64,000 nt of DNA, taken from the NCBI GenBank assembly GCA_049116335.1, contig JAGDYZ010000012.1, positions 1 through 64,000 of the forward strand. Reading direction: 5' to 3'. The stretch's first letter is position 1. Each line of letters starts with the position of its first letter. This DNA is from CANMIH01 sp049116335 (GTDB lineage Bacteria > Pseudomonadota > Alphaproteobacteria > Rhodobacterales > Rhodobacteraceae). Of this stretch, positions 61,887 through 64,000 are shown piece after piece. A program made the position numbers and the translations under genes. Under the pieces are notes generated by a model. The model did not search any database, had not been told where the DNA came from, and saw nothing but the letters and a program-made list of their open reading frames with translations.

Positions 61887-63040
61887 TTCAAAAGCTCCAA
61901 CAATCGGATCATGAAACGCTGACCCTCTTCAAACTGGGCCACGGTAATATACTCATCGGGTTGGTGTGCGACATCGATGCTGCCCGGTCCGCACACCACG
62001 GTCTTGTAACCCGCCGCCTGAAAATGGCTGGCCTCGGTGCCGTAGCTCACAAAGCCCTCCGAGTTGTCGCCGGTGATCTGGCGCACCAGCGCTTCGGCGG
62101 TGTTGTTCTCTTCTGGGGCAAAGGGCGGCAGGGCGAAAATCTCGGTTGCCGTGATCGAGGTTTCGGGGCGGACCGCCTGCATCTGAGCCTCGACCTCGCG
62201 ACATTTGGCCAAAAACACCTCACGCCATTGATCAAGCGATTCACCGGGCACTACGCGATAGCCAAAGCCAAAGGTGCAATCGCGTGCGGTGATATTGTGC
62301 GCAGTGCCGCCCTCGATCAGGCCCACGTGCAAATTTGTGTAAGGCGGATCAAACTGTGCCGCCATGCCCGCAGGCTCAGACGCGGCGAGGCTGTCGTTCA
62401 TGTGATTGGCCCACTCGATGATCTTGGCGCCATACATGATCGCCGACACCCCGGTGTGCAGCATCGAACTGTGCACCTCAAAACCCCGCATATGCACGGT
62501 ATAGCCCAATCCACCTTTGTGCCCGCTGACGGTTTTCAGCCAGGTGGGTTCGCCGACAATCACATCGCGGGCTTTAGGCAGTTCTCCCATGGCCTCGATC
62601 AGAGGGATCACCCCTTCACAGCCGATTTCTTCATCATAGCTCAGCGCAATTTGCAGCGGACGAGAGACGCCCCGTTTCTGGGCCTCGACCAGGGCCCAGA
62701 TCGCCAGTGCGTCAAAGCCCTTCATGTCGGTTGTGCCGCGTCCAAACAGCTTGCCATCGCGCTCAGTCACGGTGAAAGGATCAGAACTCCAGGGCTGGCC
62801 TTCGACAGGCACAACATCGGTGTGCCCCGACAGAACAACGCCCCCTTCAACCATTGGACCAACATGGGCATAAAGACCTGCCTTGTCTCCGGTTTCGTTG
62901 TACTGGCGGTGACAGGTGATGCCATGGGCGGACAGGTATTCTTCGACCCAATCAATCAGCGGCAGGTTGCTGTCCGAGCTCACCGTTGGAAAGGCGACGA
63001 GGTTTTCCAGAATTTCGCGGGGGGACAGCACGGGGGCCAT
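61883..63040 (-). CDS. argE: Acetylornithine deacetylase-like M20 peptidase
   Basis: A 385-residue zinc amidohydrolase. Metal residues: SGHTDVVPVEGQPW (His, Asp), GRGTTDMKGFDA (Asp), DEEIGCEGVIP (Glu pair) and CGPGSIDVAHQPDEYI (His). The pattern is that of ArgE (N-acetyl-L-ornithine deacetylase), but related deacylases cannot be excluded. Linkage to an FAD amino acid oxidase and another M20 enzyme suggests a catabolic use. ATG 63040 has AAAGGA upstream. Confidence 0.88.
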   Translation of the reverse strand: MAPVLSPREILENLVAFPTVSSDSNLPLIDWVEEYLSAHGITCHRQYNETGDKAGLYAHVGPMVEGGVVLSGHTDVVPVEGQPWSSDPFTVTERDGKLFGRGTTDMKGFDALAIWALVEAQKRGVSRPLQIALSYDEEIGCEGVIPLIEAMGELPKARDVIVGEPTWLKTVSGHKGGLGYTVHMRGFEVHSSMLHTGVSAIMYGAKIIEWANHMNDSLAASEPAGMAAQFDPPYTNLHVGLIEGGTAHNITARDCTFGFGYRVVPGESLDQWREVFLAKCREVEAQMQAVRPETSITATEIFALPPFAPEENNTAEALVRQITGDNSEGFVSYGTEASHFQAAGYKTVVCGPGSIDVAHQPDEYITVAQFEEGQRFMIRLLELLK

Positions 63041-63090
63041 GGGAATCCTTTCAGTGTTATGCGCGCAGCATATCGACCGTTTTCCGCATG

Positions 63091-64000
63091 TCACTGGGGG
63101 GTAATCACAATATCCGCTGCAATAGGATGATGGTCGGAGGGCCACTGCCCGTCGAACCTGCGCTGCTGCACAAATGGCCCTGCTATCACCGAGATCCCAG
63201 CTGTGCCGATATGATCGATTGCGCCAAAAAGATGGGCTCCGCGATTGAAATGCACCGTCGCGCCGGGCATGCGGTGAAACGTTAGCCCCGCCTCGCGCAA
63301 AATATCCATTTCCCGAAACCCAAACAGCGCATTGGTGTCTCCCAACAGAACAACCGGCAGGCCAGAGGCAATGACCGGCGCAAGACGGTCGCGGATCAAC
63401 GCGCTGGATTTGATACGATTCGAACGGCTGAAGGCATCCGTATGCACGTTATAGGCACGAAACACGGCGCCATCGGCGGTCTCAAACTCGGCCCAAGTGG
63501 CATAGGCGGGCCAAGACCCGTTGAAAGTCCGCGAATAGATGACGTCAGGGGTGTCCGAGAAAAAGAACCATCCCTGATCGCGCAACGTCAGAACATCCGG
63601 TCGGTACAGAATGGGTTGGGTCGGCGGGAAGCTTTGAACATCGTTGGGATCAACTGGATTGGCCGCCAAGGCATAATCTGGGTTTTGTGAGATCAACCAG
63701 TCGCGGGTGAGATTTGCCGTGCCGTCACCGCCAAAGGCAAAGCTCTCACTTTCCTGTAACGCCACCAAATCTGCATCGAGGGCTTTGAAAGAGGCATCCA
63801 TGGCGTCACGCCGGGCATTCCATCCCGCAACGGTCCAAGGGCCCTCGTCGCCGCCCAACCAGATGTAATGCACATTGTGGCTCGCAATGCGCAGCGTGCC
63901 GTCGTCTTGTCGCGGGGGCAGATCCCCTGCCCGCGAAAACCAAAACTGCGCCGCAATCAGCGAGAGCACGATCCCACCCAAAAGTAAGATCAGCCCCTGC
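63091..64000 (-). CDS. Endonuclease/exonuclease/phosphatase-fold protein, 5' end outside the window
   Basis: At least 303 residues of an EEP (DNase I-like) fold protein. Motifs: IASHNVHYIWLGGDEG, DADLVALQESESF (Glu), VVLLGDTNALFG (Asp, Asn) and QWPSDHHPIAADIVI (Asp-His). The N-terminus is a hydrophobic stretch LILLLGGIVLSLIAAQFWF, a membrane anchor or signal. The frame is open to the window edge, so the true start is beyond 64000. It precedes the ArgE-like gene by 50 bases. The substrate is unknown. Confidence 0.88.
   Translation of the reverse strand, partial: QGLILLLGGIVLSLIAAQFWFSRAGDLPPRQDDGTLRIASHNVHYIWLGGDEGPWTVAGWNARRDAMDASFKALDADLVALQESESFAFGGDGTANLTRDWLISQNPDYALAANPVDPNDVQSFPPTQPILYRPDVLTLRDQGWFFFSDTPDVIYSRTFNGSWPAYATWAEFETADGAVFRAYNVHTDAFSRSNRIKSSALIRDRLAPVIASGLPVVLLGDTNALFGFREMDILREAGLTFHRMPGATVHFNRGAHLFGAIDHIGTAGISVIAGPFVQQRRFDGQWPSDHHPIAADIVITPQ

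Overview
The window looks like a chromosomal segment of a marine alphaproteobacterium of the Rhodobacterales (Roseobacter group). This is inferred from protein content: a SUF/ISC iron-sulfur operon headed by a one-cysteine IscR, bactofilin beside an M23 peptidase, a fabF-mltG pair, (R)-citramalate synthase next to cysS, and many small conserved proteins of this group. There is no rRNA operon, CRISPR array, intact prophage or insertion sequence. One tRNA gene, tRNA-Arg(CCG), was found.

Layout. 1-1808 is the end of a genomic island: the C-terminal part of a tyrosine integrase whose reading frame is broken at the left edge, two small membrane-protein ORFs, and a 27-bp direct repeat. The 3' end of the tRNA-Arg gene (1809-1885) faces the island, the usual arrangement for tRNA-targeted integration. 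1977-11878 is one long minus-strand operon: iscR, a class I cysteine desulfurase, sufB, four small genes, a small membrane-protein gene, a polysaccharide pyruvyl transferase-like gene, sufC, sufD, two Yip1-domain genes and sufS. A perfect 8+8 bp inverted repeat lies in the iscR promoter. 12055-24769 is a mixed set of housekeeping and hypothetical genes: hydrolase, SDR, DUF3179 protein, HD hydrolase, hybrid histidine kinase, dihydrolipoyl dehydrogenase, MFS exporter and queA. A G-quadruplex-capable hairpin sits between the lpd-type gene and its upstream neighbour. 24792-31453 holds a 1093-residue YhdP/AsmA-like envelope protein, bcp, a DUF455 protein, and the M23 peptidase-bactofilin pair.

31532-37955 is a sensory block: two tandem methyl-accepting chemotaxis proteins, an HNH nuclease, and an Aer-like PAS protein with a degenerate signalling tip. 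38020-43415 has a DJ-1/PfpI protein divergent from a TetR regulator, an esterase-glycosylase-CobK-like overlap group, and an MFS transporter. 43485-47445 carries an inactive-looking phytoene synthase-family gene, cimA and cysS. 47670-53901 includes a VOC protein, MmcQ/YjbR, GFA, mltG, fabF, a glycosyltransferase-like gene and rsgA, the last preceded by a possible 12-codon upstream ORF. 54401-64000 has an SDR, a small cysteine-containing secreted protein, a fatty acid desaturase, a GAF-GGDEF diguanylate cyclase, and a minus-strand group of amidohydrolase, FAD oxidoreductase, ArgE-like deacetylase and a nuclease/phosphatase-fold gene that runs off the right edge.

No clearly undescribed multi-gene defence or biosynthetic system is visible. 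The most unusual items are the heavily interrupted SUF operon ending at an island-targeted tRNA, the one-cysteine IscR with its palindromic promoter site, the G4-in-hairpin element, and the Aer-like protein without a canonical MCP tip.
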